Shown here: piece after piece, positions 13,045-31,300 of the stretch
How positions within the stretch are numbered: position 1 is the stretch's first letter
Layout of the letters: each line of letters begins with the position of its first letter
Source: Zingiber officinale
Lineage: Eukaryota > Streptophyta > Magnoliopsida > Zingiberales > Zingiberaceae
DNA length: 64,000 nt
NCBI RefSeq assembly: GCF_018446385.1
Contig: NW_024589899.1
Span: forward strand, 186,001-250,000
Direction: 5' to 3'
Program-made: the position numbers and the translations under genes
Notes under the pieces: model-generated
Told to the model about the DNA's origin: nothing
The model's input: only the letters and a program-made list of their open reading frames with translations
The model's database searches: none

Positions 13045-15793
13045 GGTCGAGTCAGTCGTCCTCTGCAAGAATTGTAATAATTGACACAGAATTGAGAGGA
13101 AGAAAAAGAAGAAACCTTGAACGAGTCAAACTAATGGCTTGGACGGCGACGTAGAAAGTCAAACAGACGGCTTGGAGCTAAAGCAGAAGACCTAGATTCC
13201 TTAGATATAAAAATAAAAACGCGTGAGTTGTCAAATTGTAGTAAATCGTTCATAATAAGAGACAGGCAAAGTAAATTATGATCACCTGGGGAATCGTGAG
13301 TGGTTAAATTGATTACGGTAAAAAGGCTAATAACCTTACTGTTCCCGTTCTTCAGGTCTTACTATAAATATGAATGGGTGGTTAAATTGATGAATCCTGA
13401 AGAAGTGGACGTACGAAAGAAAATCAACATGTCTGGTATGTGAAAATTACCATCGGAGAGGGATAATTATGTTGATCCTAAATGTTCTTTATATTCCTTT
13501 TTTAAATTATGTAAAAGTTGATAAATTATAAGATTAATTTATAGTTGACTGCTAAAGTGCTAAAGCGATGATCGAAAATTGATCCTGTGCCGTTATCACA
13601 AATCTAACCTCCTCTAATTAATTAATTAATTAATTAATCATCAAGTGTAGACTAATACGTGTCATCTACAAATTGATAACGAGAGGAGAGGATGTATATA
13701 TCAATAGTTATTACTTATTAGACGGAAAGAAGACGTTGACTTATTCACGTCACACGCTAAGGATTACTCGTCTATACGTTACTCACCTTGAATACTCTGC
13801 CGGAGAATTTTAGAGAATTAGTTTAGTTGAAATTATATAAAATTAAATTCAATTAATATTTCGAGATGATCTCGACAGATAATTTCATGCTGCTAACAGA
13901 GCTAATTTTTTTTTTTTTTTAAAGCCCTGAGCGCAGATTATAAAGTGATGGAATGATAAGCCGTCAAGTGGTAGAGTAATCGAGCGGCTAGCAGATAGAG
14001 TGTATAGCAGTCGAGCAGACAGGATGGTCGAGGCGATAGAGTGATCGAGCGGGTAAAGAAGCCAAGTAGCAGAGTTACTGAGCTGTAGAGTGGATTGAAA
14101 CCCACAATAGATGTAATTTTCTTGAAACAGATTTATCCCACCTCCAGCTATACTTCGAGATTTATAATTGTACTTCGATATTTTTTTAGATCATCTGTTT
14201 CTCAGAATACAACGATTAACTGTAATACACATCAAATATTAGTGGTCATGACGAACTGAAAGATATCCAATTGTTATCACGAGTATACCATCAAGCAAGA
14301 GATGCACGACAAAAAAAGATAGAGGAGGAATGTAGATGGAGAACTTCGGTTTTTCTTTTCGTGTGTTCTTCCTGTGATCACAACCTAGGTGCTTAGACTA
14401 ATGGATAACATTTAATTATCATTACCTACCGAGCTATGAAACGCCAACGTTTAACTCGACCGTTTATATATTCTATATTAATCTTCAATTTAAATACATT
14501 TAAATAGGTAGCAAAATAATTTATGTGACAAAATATTGGTTCATTAGTTTAGGTAAATTTTTATCCCGACCGATCCAACATTCGACATGCGCAGGTCATA
14601 CTCGCATACAAGTTAACTTATTTCAGTACAATCTGAGCCCTATATTTGTACCTCTGTAAATCTACGCGTGAGAAAAAAATCTCTCCTTATGCATTGTTCA
14701 CATCATCAATACACATGAATCAATATAAACCAACTAATATACCTTAAAACTTCTTAAATAAAACTAAAATTTCATTCACAATTAAATTTATTTTCTTCTA
14801 CCACTTCTCCTTAACATATATTTAATAGATTATTATTGCCAGGCGTCCTATAATTTATACTCCAGCAAGGGGTTTGGAATATAACTGAATTATATGTTAT
14901 TGGTCTGGTAATTCCGATAATAAAATTTTATTATATATTATTGACCCTTTGTAACATTACATTATAAAATTATACGAAACAAAATAATTAATCTTGCAAT
15001 ATAACTCACCAAACATAGCCTAACATTCTGAAATGAATCGTTATCTTTTACCACGTATTAACGTCACCCGCACCACGGGATATACTTAATGATTATTTAA
15101 TTTAATAAAAAAACAGAGAAATTGGAAGGTAAAGATGTTTAAATATATATTATAATAATAATATTTTATAAAATTTATTCGAACTATTAAAAAATAAATA
15201 AAACAACTACCAAGCAAAATGCCAGCAAATTTTTTCTAATGACTATCAACGATTACGACCTCACTTTACAAAGACAATTGAGTAAAACTGCCCCCCATAA
15301 TCATGATGTGATTGTGAAGGATTTAAATCAAGACTTTTCGTAGGATCAGATGAATCTCCTATAATTAAATTATAAGAATTGAATAAAAAATATATACTTT
15401 GTATATATTTCACAAAGACAGTTTTCTCATGTTTCTTTCAAAAGACTAAAAGTCAAACAATTTGCTAGGATTCCATCTAACCAACATTAAATTCTGTTTG
15501 ACTGTTAATATTTATTAAAATGTTTGTTTAATGTAAAGAATATACAATTTGATAAGCAAAGTAGAATATAAAGGTAACTATCACTAGTTGAGCTCGATAA
15601 AAGCTCAAGCTCAACTTGAATTCGATAAAAAAAAAAAAAGGCATAAACAAGTTCTATACGATAAATGATAAAGTTTAAACATCATCAGGCTCAACTTGAC
15701 TTGCTTGCAGGCCCTTAATGAATCTCTTGAGCAAACATTAATCTACTTCACAATTCACCAAAGTCGAAACGTTTCAGATTGCACCAGATATGT
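13045..15793. other. AT-rich intergenic region, GLR upstream side
   Basis: No gene is supported here. Visible items are an (ATTA)n microsatellite at 13615-13638, a poly-T run near 13910, and a degenerate run of GATCGAGCGG/GTAGAG-type phrases at about 13960-14090. The first kilobase upstream of 13044 should hold the GLR promoter, but no TATA box could be fixed with confidence. Confidence 0.5.
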
Positions 15794-20151
<4,358 letters not shown>

Positions 20152-21949
20152 GGATGGAAAGCGGTGGTGGACGGCTAAACGAGCGATTGATTTTTTAGGG
20201 GCGTTTCAGTAAAATGAAACGTATACAGAAGAAGGTGGAAGCTTCATGGTATTTAATTATACAGGCTTGGGCTTCATGTCAACGGATTTAATGGGCCGTA
20301 AGAAACCCAATTAAAACCCATTTGCTCTATAAAGCCCTACACTTGAACCCGACATTATTAGCACTTCGATCCGGCACCACTCCAGCCTCATCCCAGTCTT
20401 AAGACCGCGAGGAATAAAACTGTATGAAAAGAAAATAATATTTCAAAATATTAATAAAAAAACTATATGAATATGAATTTATAATAACATCGATCATTTA
20501 AAAATACAATGCAAAAACACTTACTTATCACCAATAATTTTGAGTATAATTAGCCATCTTGGTCCCTTGTAAGATATACTGCAATGATATCTACAAAATA
20601 GCATTCTATCATACAAGTTTCAAATATTATTCAAATCAATACAAGTTATGGTTGTATCCTATAATGCTTTTGTATATGTTGAATTTTAACATCATATTTC
20701 GAGTCTTAACTATTGCTCACACACATAATATCAAAAATATGCTAATGACAAATAAAAAATATATAATGAAAAGGTTATATCCCATTTATAAACATAATGA
20801 TGCACCAGTCATCACGCACCAATGTTTTAACTCATCCACCAGCGTCTATGTCAGCGAGCTTGATTATTTTTTTCCAATGTTAACAAAAATGTTAATTGGG
20901 TTTCCAGAATAGGAAATATACATCTAGTTTAGATGACAACAATTGAAACTAGGAACAAACTTATTGCACTGAATACTAAATTACAATATGTTAATGCCCA
21001 GAGTGGGTTTTGACAAGGGCAATTTTGCATGATTATACCAGCATTAAACCCTAATTAGGTTCATCATCAAGCTTAAATTTGGTTAACTTATACACCTTAT
21101 GTCACCCTACTAAATCCAAAAGCGCTGAGATGTATGGTATGAGAGCTCATCAAGGAAGAGCACATAAACACCCTGAAAGTAACATGTTCAGTCTCAACAA
21201 AGAAACATAGAGTTTAAGAGGGCATCATCAGAATAGGAGCCAAAAACTTATAAGCGTTGGGAAGTACTTCATCCTTTCATCTTGGCTTGTCATATCTATT
21301 ATAAGTTCAACTGCGCACAATAAAGCACGTCCAATTACTAATCTATTGTGAACAAAGTAAGTACCTGTGTACCTCATCCACAGTATTACATGTAAATGAA
21401 CAAAAACACAAGGTAATCAATCAAGTAGCACATTTTGCAGAAACCAAAGGCTTTTAATTTATTAGGTAGATAAAAGTAATGGAAGCAAGTTAACATTAAA
21501 GTAAAAGAAACAACAGTAAGCTACAATTAATACCATTGCAACTGATAAACTATATTTTTTAGAGAACGCTACAAGTGATGTCTACTTGGCCAAGGGTTTC
21601 ATTTTCAAAGTTTGCCTCCTTGACCATAACTATTAACAATCCAAATTATTTATTGTTACCACCAAATCACCCGATCAGCAACCAGTAATGGAGGCTTGTC
21701 TTCTAATTAGCCCTAGCTAACTTCATAATTGCGACATTTGGTAGCGTAATTTAGATCGAGACACTTTGAACTACAGAAACCATCAATCATGCAGAAGAAT
21801 GAAGATTAAAAACATAGAGTTGTGGATGACAAAAATGATTTTTTGTTCTAGATTAGATCGTACTAATTACATGTATTTGGAAACATTTTAACCTAAACGG
21901 GGAAACAGGGTATACAATTAATCAAGAGGCGGAGATACCTAGGCCGATT
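20152..21949. other. AT-rich intergenic region
   Basis: Upstream side of the ECD gene. A 117-aa open frame at 20559-20912 (+) has AT-driven composition and no motifs, so it is not called. No tRNA, transposon end or conserved protein was recognised. Confidence 0.5.
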
Positions 21950-22250
21950 CGGTGACGTCAAGTCGGAGAAACAGGGGAGAACTGACCGTCGTCGGCTGGG
22001 AGCGCTCGGAAGAGCTCCTCGAGGGCAGGATCGGTGGCAGATGCGGCGGCGGAGGAGGAGCAAGCGGCGGAAGAGCGGTACCGAGCACGTGTTCGCAGCC
22101 CGGTACCCGTATCCGTACTCCTGGAGCTCGACGAAGGCCGACCGGGACGCTTCGCGCGGGGGCAGGGTCGCGCCGTCGCGCGAGGCACCGGAACGGGATT
22201 AGGACTGAGGAGGTCGCGGCGTCGCGCGAGGTAGCCGTATTCGCCCCGAA
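21950..22250 (-). other. GC-rich orphan block, possible first exon or UTR
   Basis: About 300 bp of high-GC sequence stands alone in AT-rich DNA and is open in several frames on both strands. On the minus strand one frame contains DPALEELFRALPADDG followed by GGTCAGT, a possible splice donor, and a second donor-like TAGGTATC lies near 21940. No in-frame ATG precedes that frame and no downstream exon was found. It could be a 5' exon of an unrecognised minus-strand gene, a CpG-rich promoter, or a gene remnant. Confidence 0.3.
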
Positions 22251-22498
22251 AAAAAAAAAATCTAACATGGTGGCTTGTGACCGTGAGATGGAATTTTAAA
22301 ACTATCCTTTTCTCTCAAATTAAAAATGTGGACGGATAAATTGATACCGTAGTAATTAATACATTCCATAATACACTCCATTGATTTACTGATTTACTCC
22401 AATTTAATATGTTTGCAGGAATGATGAGGTTTGAAGGGCTGTAAAGAAATAAATTGAGTTTTAGAATGTTTAAATTTATTTGATAAGATAATTGAGTC

Positions 22499-22527
22499 AG
22501 AGTCGAGTTGAGTCGAGTCGAGTCGAG
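22499..22527. repeat. GAGTC pentanucleotide microsatellite
   Basis: Short run of GAGTC/GAGTT units in AT-rich intergenic DNA. Confidence 0.7.
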
Positions 22528-23078
22528 CTTAAAATAAATTAAATTTTTGAAATGATTATTTAAACTTGGTTTGATTTATTTTTTAAGAGTTTGAGTTTAT
22601 TTGAAACTTGATTTATTTAGATATTATCGAGCTCTCAATTCAAATTTATTTAATTATTTAAAATTTTTATTTGTTTGATTGATTATTGAATTGGATAATT
22701 TAATTTATTTATTTTATTTTATTGTTTATTTAGCATATTGATAATATAGTTCGTGAAAACGAAGTTCAATTTTGTTTGTTTAATTAATTTTGTGTATATT
22801 GAACAAACATAAATAATCTTTTACAAAACTGAACAACAAACTTATCCACAAATATTTAGTTCATTTAGAACCCTAGCGATTTTCAATAATAGGGACTCCA
22901 AAATAAGGACTCGATATAAAATATACTATAATTACATTTAAGATGGTAAATTAATTAAATATTAAATACAACTTATAAATTAAATTTAAAAATCATAAAT
23001 TAATTAATATATAAATATATTATATTAAAGATTATATTATATGTGAAAAGTTTAATCTCTATAATTAGGGCATGAAGA

Positions 23079-25935
23079 CATTAGAAATTAATTTGATAGT
23101 AAATTAAATCAATTTTAAAATTTATCCAAAAATTTATTTAGTCACTAATTTAATAACTGATTTTAAAATCTAATCATTAATTTACATTGGATAATTTTAT
23201 TAATTTTTAATTTAACGATCAAACATAATTTCATAGTTAATTTATCCTTAAAATTTTATTTGGATGTTAATTTAACAACCGATTTTAAAATTCCGTATTA
23301 CTTTATGATGAAATAATTTAATTGGTCATTAATTTAACGACCGAAATTATATTCATCGTTAAATTACAATTCAAAATTTAATCGATTGTGAATTTCACAA
23401 TCAAAATAAAAAATTTATCAAATTTTATTTGATATAACCATTTTCATCATACAGTCCAAGGGTGGAGCCATATATGTGGCTACCCGGGGACTCACTGGAG
23501 ATAAGAAAGGAATTTATGTGGGAGGAAGAAAAAAAAAATAGGAAAAGAGAAGGTTAGCCCGGGTTGGCATCGGCGGAAATAGGAGGCTAGCTAAGTGATC
23601 GCTTTGACATCAACAGAAAAAGGAGATTGGTTTATGTCGGTATCGGCCTCAAGAAGCACATCCTGGGTAATCTACACGGGCGTGCTCCGCCATTGATAGA
23701 GTATCAACCTTAAAATGTCTTGGAGCAGAAGAAAGATTAAAATATTAATAATGCAATAATGGTGAGAAACTAATTTACTTATTTGCATGTATACAAGTAT
23801 TATTTATTTAATCTAATGTTAGCATGTATAATTATTTATCCGGTGACGTTACATCGAGTCTAATGAAGATTTATTTAATTTTGTAGCAGTTAGAGAAATA
23901 TGATCTTTACAAGCATCTGTTGTGTTCAAGATGATGTACCAAGAACAACTAAAAAAATTAATAGACTTTCTCTTTTGCATTTGGATGTGTTTACCATCTT
24001 TTTAATATATATTTATTTTTCGTTTTCACATCATATATTAGCTAGTAATTTTTATATATGCAATTGATATATACAAATTTTGTTATCTATCCATGCAGGC
24101 ATTTGGGCTGAAACATATGAAATTTGAAGTAGGTCAGGGATCTTTCATTGGCAAACTAATGTAGATGATTCTGAGATTAATCCTAATGTACTGTATAATG
24201 AAAAATTGTGTAATTGGAGTGATTAAAAGTTCAGTTAAATAAAATTAATGCCAAATTTAAAAATTCAATTTGATTATTTTGAAATTTTATTTTTTTAAAA
24301 AAATTGTTATTTTGGACCGTTTAATTTCAGTTTCAAAACTCTTAAATCAGTTAAATAGGAATTTTAATATTAGTTTTAAAAAACTAACATCACAGCAAGT
24401 ATCATCATCCTTGTACTATTGATTTTTAAAAAATCAACACCATACAAATAAAAATCAACATCATTTGCTATTTTTTTTAAAACTGTCACCGTAATTGTGT
24501 TCATTTTAAAAAAAAACATTATCACAATGGTTGAAAAATGATATAAATATATTATTGTTAAAAAGTTGGTTTAATTCGATTGGAAATTAAATTAATTGAT
24601 ATTTTATCGATGTGATTTTTATTGAAAAATGTGATTAATTCTATTAGTTCAATTTTTAATTTTTTATTTATTTGAATTTAAATAAATTCATTCAGCTTTA
24701 AACTGATTGCTCAGTACTACAAATTGAGTAAGCTGTAAGCTAAGGTGAATTTAGTTAAGCATGTTTTTCCTAAGGTGAAGTGGATAATATCTTCTTATGT
24801 TTGTTTGTTTTGTTTGTTGCAATGATATTGTAATATTTTATTACATGATTATGAATTTTGTTATCATTTTAGTCTATTTCATGTGGATAATATATCATAT
24901 GAAGTTTTGTGTATTATTATTTTTTTCCCTTCCAATGTCAGGTATTATTATGCCATAACAATTTTTGATTCGGTTGCTATTGCAAATCATCTTTATGATG
25001 TTCTTGATACGATTGAGTTTGAGAACACTTGCAATATAATTATATTGGGCTGCATTTTGTTCTGAATCAATATAATTTAAGCATCATCCCTAATTTAAAA
25101 TTTATTCAAAAATTTATTTTATCGCTAATTTAATAAGTGATTTTAAAATTTATCAGTATTTTACATTGGATAATTTAATTAATCTTTAATTCAATGACCA
25201 AAAATAATTTCATAGTTAATTTGTCATTAAAAATTTATTTGGTTGCGTCGCTATTTTATCGAATGAAATTATTTTTTCATCAAGTTACAATAAAAAATTT
25301 AATTAATCATTAATTTAACAATCAAAATCAAAAATTTTATTTGATCATTATTAAATAATCAAATTTTATTTCGGTATGGCCATTTCTGTCTTGAAGTATA
25401 AGATTAAAATATTAATAATGCAATGATGATGAGAAAAGTAAATTTTATAAACCGGTAAGAATTGTTTATTTAATTTACCTGAAATTTTCTAAACGTGTAA
25501 GAACTATTTATTTAATTTAATGGTTAGACTGTATGGATTATTATCGGGTGTTAGCATCAAGTCTAACGAAGATTTATTTAATTTTGTGGTAGCGTTTAGA
25601 GAAAAATTATCTTTATACTTATCTTTATTTATTCAGGATGATATACCTAGAAAAATTATCTTTTATTTTTATTTCAATGATATTGCAGCTATATTTTATT
25701 GCATGGTTATGTATTTTGTTATCATTTTAGTTTATTTTATGTGGATAATATATCATTTAAGTTTCTGTATTATTATTTGTTTTCTTTCGATATTTTATAC
25801 CTTAACAATTTTTTATTCATGTGCTACTATAAATCATCTTTATGATGTTCTGGATAGTATTGAGTTTGATTGCACTTCTAATATGATTGAGCTGCCTTTT
25901 GTTCTGAATCAATGTACTTTAAGCATCATCCTTGA
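23079..25935. repeat. Diverged tandem duplication, copies about 2.0 and 0.85 kb
   Basis: Text at 23079-24060 plus 24815-25080 recurs in the same order at 25083-25935. Shared landmarks are the GTTAATTTAACGACC-like phrases (23100-23450 and 25090-25395), TTAAAATATTAATAATGCAA (23732 and 25407), GAAGATTTATTTAATTTTGT and AATCATCTTTATGATGTTCT. The left copy carries about 750 bp extra (24060-24815). The many short GGTCRTTAATTTAACGACC-like phrases recall subterminal repeats of CACTA transposons, but no CACTA terminus was found. A 152-aa open frame at 25520-25978 lies in the second copy and is not recognised. Confidence 0.6.
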
Positions 25936-26236
25936 GCTAAAGTCAGAGAGATATTTATTTTTCTGGTACGTTTTATAAAGCCAAGAGCAACTCTTTTACT
26001 TAATGCAAATAGTTTTAGGAGCGAGAGAAGAGTAACGAACAACTAGAAATAGCATTCAAGGAGAAAAGAAAAGGTTAGTAATTAGGTCGACTACAAGAAT
26101 AGCAATAGTTGAGATATCATTTTATAGTTAGGGAAATTGTAGAATTGATAGGCTCAACTGTTAAGGATAGATTTTTAGTAGTTTTGTAGTCATTATAAAA
26201 TACATTTGCTTCGGGCGACGGAAATCATAGTTAGCT

Positions 26237-27330
26237 TAATCCATAGCGTAAAAGATTATTAAAAGTAAAACTGAGTGTATATCAATTTTGTGTTATTTAT
26301 TATCTTAGCATGTTAATATGATATCTTTTAAGTTTTTCTTTTGATGCCATATTTGTTTTCAGTAGTTCACTAATATCATTAAAAGTTTTCACCTAATACA
26401 TGAATATATCTGTTTTCCATATAGTTTGGTGAATACAATAAATACCTAGCTTCAAGTAGTAATGAAGAAAGTTTAGCAGAGAGCATAGAAGCACATAAGT
26501 AAGAGTGAGCAATCCGTTCAAAACTAAACAGACCGAACTAAATAAATCAAAATCCATTAAATCAATTTTTTTAAGAAATCGAACTGATCGAACTTTAATT
26601 AACAATAAAATCCAACAAATCTAATTGAGATAAAATCGGTTGATTAGGTTGATTACCAAATTAACCAACTGATACTAAATAATCAAAGTTCATTCAAGTA
26701 TACTTGTATATTTATAGTAGTCAATTGATAATATTTTAGTTTCATCTGTTTTGTTGATTTTAAAATCAAAATTAATCGAATAAATAAAAAAATGATATTA
26801 TAAAAAAATTGAATTTCAAATTAAAACTTATGGTTCAGCCGGTTGTTTTTTTAATTGAATTTCAAAAAGCCGATCTTTTATTTTATGCAAATACTTCTCA
26901 GATCAATGAGCTAGAAATAACATGGTTTGTAACCGATATAGAGGATGAGAGGCTAGAAGATTATTAAAAGTAAAACAGTGTTATTTACTAATACGGCGTT
27001 GTTTTTACTTTTTCTTTGGATGTCATGTTCCAACCCATATTAAATTGATTAATTCAGCCGGTTACATAATTAACTGATTAGTCAATTGATAATCATCAAT
27101 AGATTAATATTAAGTAGTCGAAATTGTCCAATTAAAATATACCAATCGATTATTATATTTATAGTAGTCGACTAATGATATTTCAGTTTGATTAGTTTAA
27201 TTGATTTATTAATTTTAAATGAAAAAATTGATATTTAAAAAATAATTTTTAAAATTAACTAAACTTTCAAATTTAATCTGTTAATTTAATTTAATTCATT
27301 TTTTACTGAGCTCCTACCCATAAGGCCAGA
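26237..27330. repeat. Second diverged tandem duplication
   Basis: AAGATTATTAAAAGTAAAAC occurs at about 26248 and again near 26957, each followed by a related string (GTGTTATTTA, TTTCTTTKGATGYCAT, TTTATAGTAGTC, AATTGATAAT). The copies are strongly diverged and about 700 bp apart. No coding capacity is visible. With the previous entry it fills most of the 22.3-27.6 kb gene-free stretch. Confidence 0.5.
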
Positions 27331-28396
27331 GCAATACTTAATACAATTACTTCTGGAGGGATACGACACTAACGACCGAGAACTAACAAGAAAAGAAAAG
27401 GTTAACAGATTACTACACCATTGATTTCAAATAGTATTTTCATAATTTTATTACTATTTAGTAAAATATATAAAAGAATACGACCTTATCAGTTCTATTT
27501 TCTATTTTACATAAGTGTTGTCTTTCTTAAGTAACAATCTCGGGAGCAGAAGGGTTCAGTGAGCATGCAAGATAATAATGATCTCGAGAGCAAGATAGCT
27601 AAGAAGAGCAAGAAATATACCCACTTAGAGAAAAAAAATTGATTATTGGTGTAATGGTTCTTGGATAAGGTTGATGAATTTAATTAAGTTTGAGTTCATT
27701 CCGGTATGAATTTTTATGTTTGATAATATATAAGAGAGAAATTATGTAGATTAAGAGAGGATCAGATTTTTATTTAGGAAAGACTTAACTAGATGTTAGA
27801 TAATAGAAAGTCTTAACTGAAGGTTAGACAATAGAAAATCTTAACTGAAGGTTAGACAATAGAAGTTCTAGCGGGGTTAGATAGTGAAGATCTAATTGGT
27901 AACTAGACAATTGAAGTCTTAGTGGAGCTAGACAGTGAAGATTTAATTAAGAACTAGACAATAGAAGACCTAGTTGGGAACTAGGGAGTGCAAGTCCTAG
28001 TGAGGCTAGGTAGTGAAGACCTAGTTGAGAACTAGACAAAAGAAAAGTCTAAGTGGGTCAAAGGTTGACCGGACACTTAGTGATTAAAAATAAAGTTCAC
28101 ACGAGATAGAAAGTCCAAGAAATTCGTACAAGATGGAAAGTCAAAGTGGGTCAAGAGTTAACGAGAAAAACCCTTGCAGGTCAAGGTTGACCAGATGCTA
28201 GATAACAAGAAGTCCCAACTAGTCATGGATGACTTTAAGGTTAGACAAAGAAACCATAAACTCAAGTTTAGAGTTTAGGGTTGGCAATTGATTAAGGCTA
28301 AGGCAAAGGTTGATTCGCGAAAAATAGAAAGTATTGAATCAATTAGGCAGATTATCTAATCGATTAAGAGATGTTCCAATCGATGCTGATGGGAAT

Positions 28397-31300
28397 TTTC
28401 ATGAAGCAAAGTAAGTCACGAAATCGAATGGGTAATCAATTACGTCTTATAATCGATTAGGGTAATCAATTAAGAATTTTCTCTCGAGTGAATAGAAAGA
28501 TGAGAAATCAATTATGGTGATCGATTGACTCATAATAATTGATTAGCCATGTTTTCTCAAGAGAACATAAAGCTTCAAAATTAATTGGACAATCGATTAG
28601 AAGTTAACAAATCGATTAGTATGACTCATCAATCAATTAGGCGTTCGAAAAAGAGTCATTCTGTATGTTTTGAACGGTTGAGCTAACACGACAATCGATT
28701 AGGAGCAAACCTAATCGATTAGGAGGCGTCAAAGGAACCCTAGAAAAGTGGTTTTCATGAGATTTGAAGCAGAGTTGCTTATACCAGTTCTTAGTGACTC
28801 TGGAGTGAAGTGTTACTGTATTTCTGAATCAATAAGAGACATTTTCGAGTGACAAAAGATCAAGAGCAAGGTGTTCATTGTATTTTATTTACTTCCTTGT
28901 TCTTGTTATATTCTCGTGTTCTCTTTCTGTATTCTTGTGCTTGAGCTTGTACCGTGTACGAGAATTTTCCGCCTCCGAGAAGGAAATTTTCATAATGCAT
29001 CTATGGGAATGAGGGGCGGACTCTTGAATTAGTCATCTCAATGAAGTAGATATCAAGTAAAACGAGAAATGTTAGCATTGCTTCAAAATTTCACTGTAAA
29101 TCAAGTCCAAAGAAGTGATAGAAGTTATTCACACTGTAAATCAAGTCAAAATTTCATGAAGCAAAGTAAGTCACGAAATCGAATGGGTAATCAATTACGT
29201 CTTATAATCGATTAGGGTAATCAATTAAGAATTTTCTCTCGAGTGAATAGAAAGATGAGAAATCAATTATGGTGATCGATTGACTCATAATAATTGATTA
29301 GCCATGTTTTCTCAAGAGAACATAAAGCTTCAAAATTAATTGGACAATCGATTAGAAGTTAACAAATCGATTAGTATGACTCATCAATCAATTAGGCGTT
29401 CGAAAAAGAGTCATTCTGTATGTTTTGAACGGTTGAGCTAACACGACAATCGATTAGGAGCAAACCTAATCGATTAGGAGGCGTCAAAGGAACCCTAGAA
29501 AAGTGGTTTTCATGAGATTTGAAGCAGAGTTGCTTATACCAGTTCTTAGTGACTCTGGAGTGAAGTGTTACTGTATTTCTGAATCAATAAGAGACATTTT
29601 CGAGTGACAAAAGATCAAGAGCAAGGTGTTCATTGTATTTTATTTACTTCCTTGTTCTTGTTATATTCTCGTGTTCTCTTTCTGTATTCTTGTGCTTGAG
29701 CTTGTACCGTGTACGAGAATTTTCCGCCTCCGAGAAGGAAATTTTCATAATGCATCTATGGGAATGAGGGGCGGACTCTTGAATTAGTCATCTCAATGAA
29801 GTAGATATCAAGTAAAACGAGAAATGTTAGCATTGCTTCAAAATTTCACTGTAAATCAAGTCCAAAGAAGTGATAGAAGTTATTCACACTGTAAATCAAG
29901 TCAAAATTTCATGAAGCAAAGTAAGTCACGAAATCGAATGGGTAATCAATTACGTCTTATAATCGATTAGGGTAATCAATTAAGAATTTTCTCTCGAGTG
30001 AATAGAAAGATGAGAAATCAATTATGGTGATCGATTGACTCATAATAATTGATTAGCCATGTTTTCTCAAGAGAACATAAAGCTTCAAAATTAATTGGAC
30101 AATCGATTAGAAGTTAACAAATCGATTAGTATGACTCATCAATCAATTAGGCGTTCGAAAAAGAGTCATTCTGTATGTTTTGAACGGTTGAGCTAACACG
30201 ACAATCGATTAGGAGCAAACCTAATCGATTAGGAGGCGTCAAAGGAACCCTAGAAAAGTGGTTTTCATGAGATTTGAAGCAGAGTTGCTTATACCAGTTC
30301 TTAGTGACTCTGGAGTGAAGTGTTACTGTATTTCTGAATCAATAAGAGACATTTTCGAGTGACAAAAGATCAAGAGCAAGGTGTTCATTGTATTTTATTT
30401 ACTTCCTTGTTCTTGTTATATTCTCGTGTTCTCTTTCTGTATTCTTGTGCTTGAGCTTGTACCGTGTACGAGAATTTTCCGCCTCCGAGAAGGAAATTTT
30501 CATAATGCATCTATGGGAATGAGGGGCGGACTCTTGAATTAGTCATCTCAATGAAGTAGATATCAAGTAAAACGAGAAATGTTAGCATTGCTTCAAAATT
30601 TCACTGTAAATCAAGTCCAAAGAAGTGATAGAAGTTATTCACACTGTAAATCAAGTCAAAATTTCATGAAGCAAAGTAAGTCACGAAATCGAATGGGTAA
30701 TCAATTACGTCTTATAATCGATTAGGGTAATCAATTAAGAATTTTCTCTCGAGTGAATAGAAAGATGAGAAATCAATTATGGTGATCGATTGACTCATAA
30801 TAATTGATTAGCCATGTTTTCTCAAGAGAACATAAAGCTTCAAAATTAATTGGACAATCGATTAGAAGTTAACAAATCGATTAGTATGACTCATCAATCA
30901 ATTAGGCGTTCGAAAAAGAGTCATTCTGTATGTTTTGAACGGTTGAGCTAACACGACAATCGATTAGGAGCAAACCTAATCGATTAGGAGGCGTCAAAGG
31001 AACCCTAGAAAAGTGGTTTTCATGAGATTTGAAGCAGAGTTGCTTATACCAGTTCTTAGTGACTCTGGAGTGAAGTGTTACTGTATTTCTGAATCAATAA
31101 GAGACATTTTCGAGTGACAAAAGATCAAGAGCAAGGTGTTCATTGTATTTTATTTACTTCCTTGTTCTTGTTATATTCTCGTGTTCTCTTTCTGTATTCT
31201 TGTGCTTGAGCTTGTACCGTGTACGAGAATTTTCCGCCTCCGAGAAGGAAATTTTCATAATGCATCTATGGGAATGAGGGGCGGACTCTTGAATTAGTCA

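Noticed and set aside
20559-20912. 117-aa frame on the + strand
   Set aside because: AT-driven composition, no domain, no splice context, no start-site signals.
25520-25978. 152-aa hydrophobic frame on the + strand
   Set aside because: Falls inside a diverged duplication whose other copy is not open, and its residues reflect AT-rich DNA.
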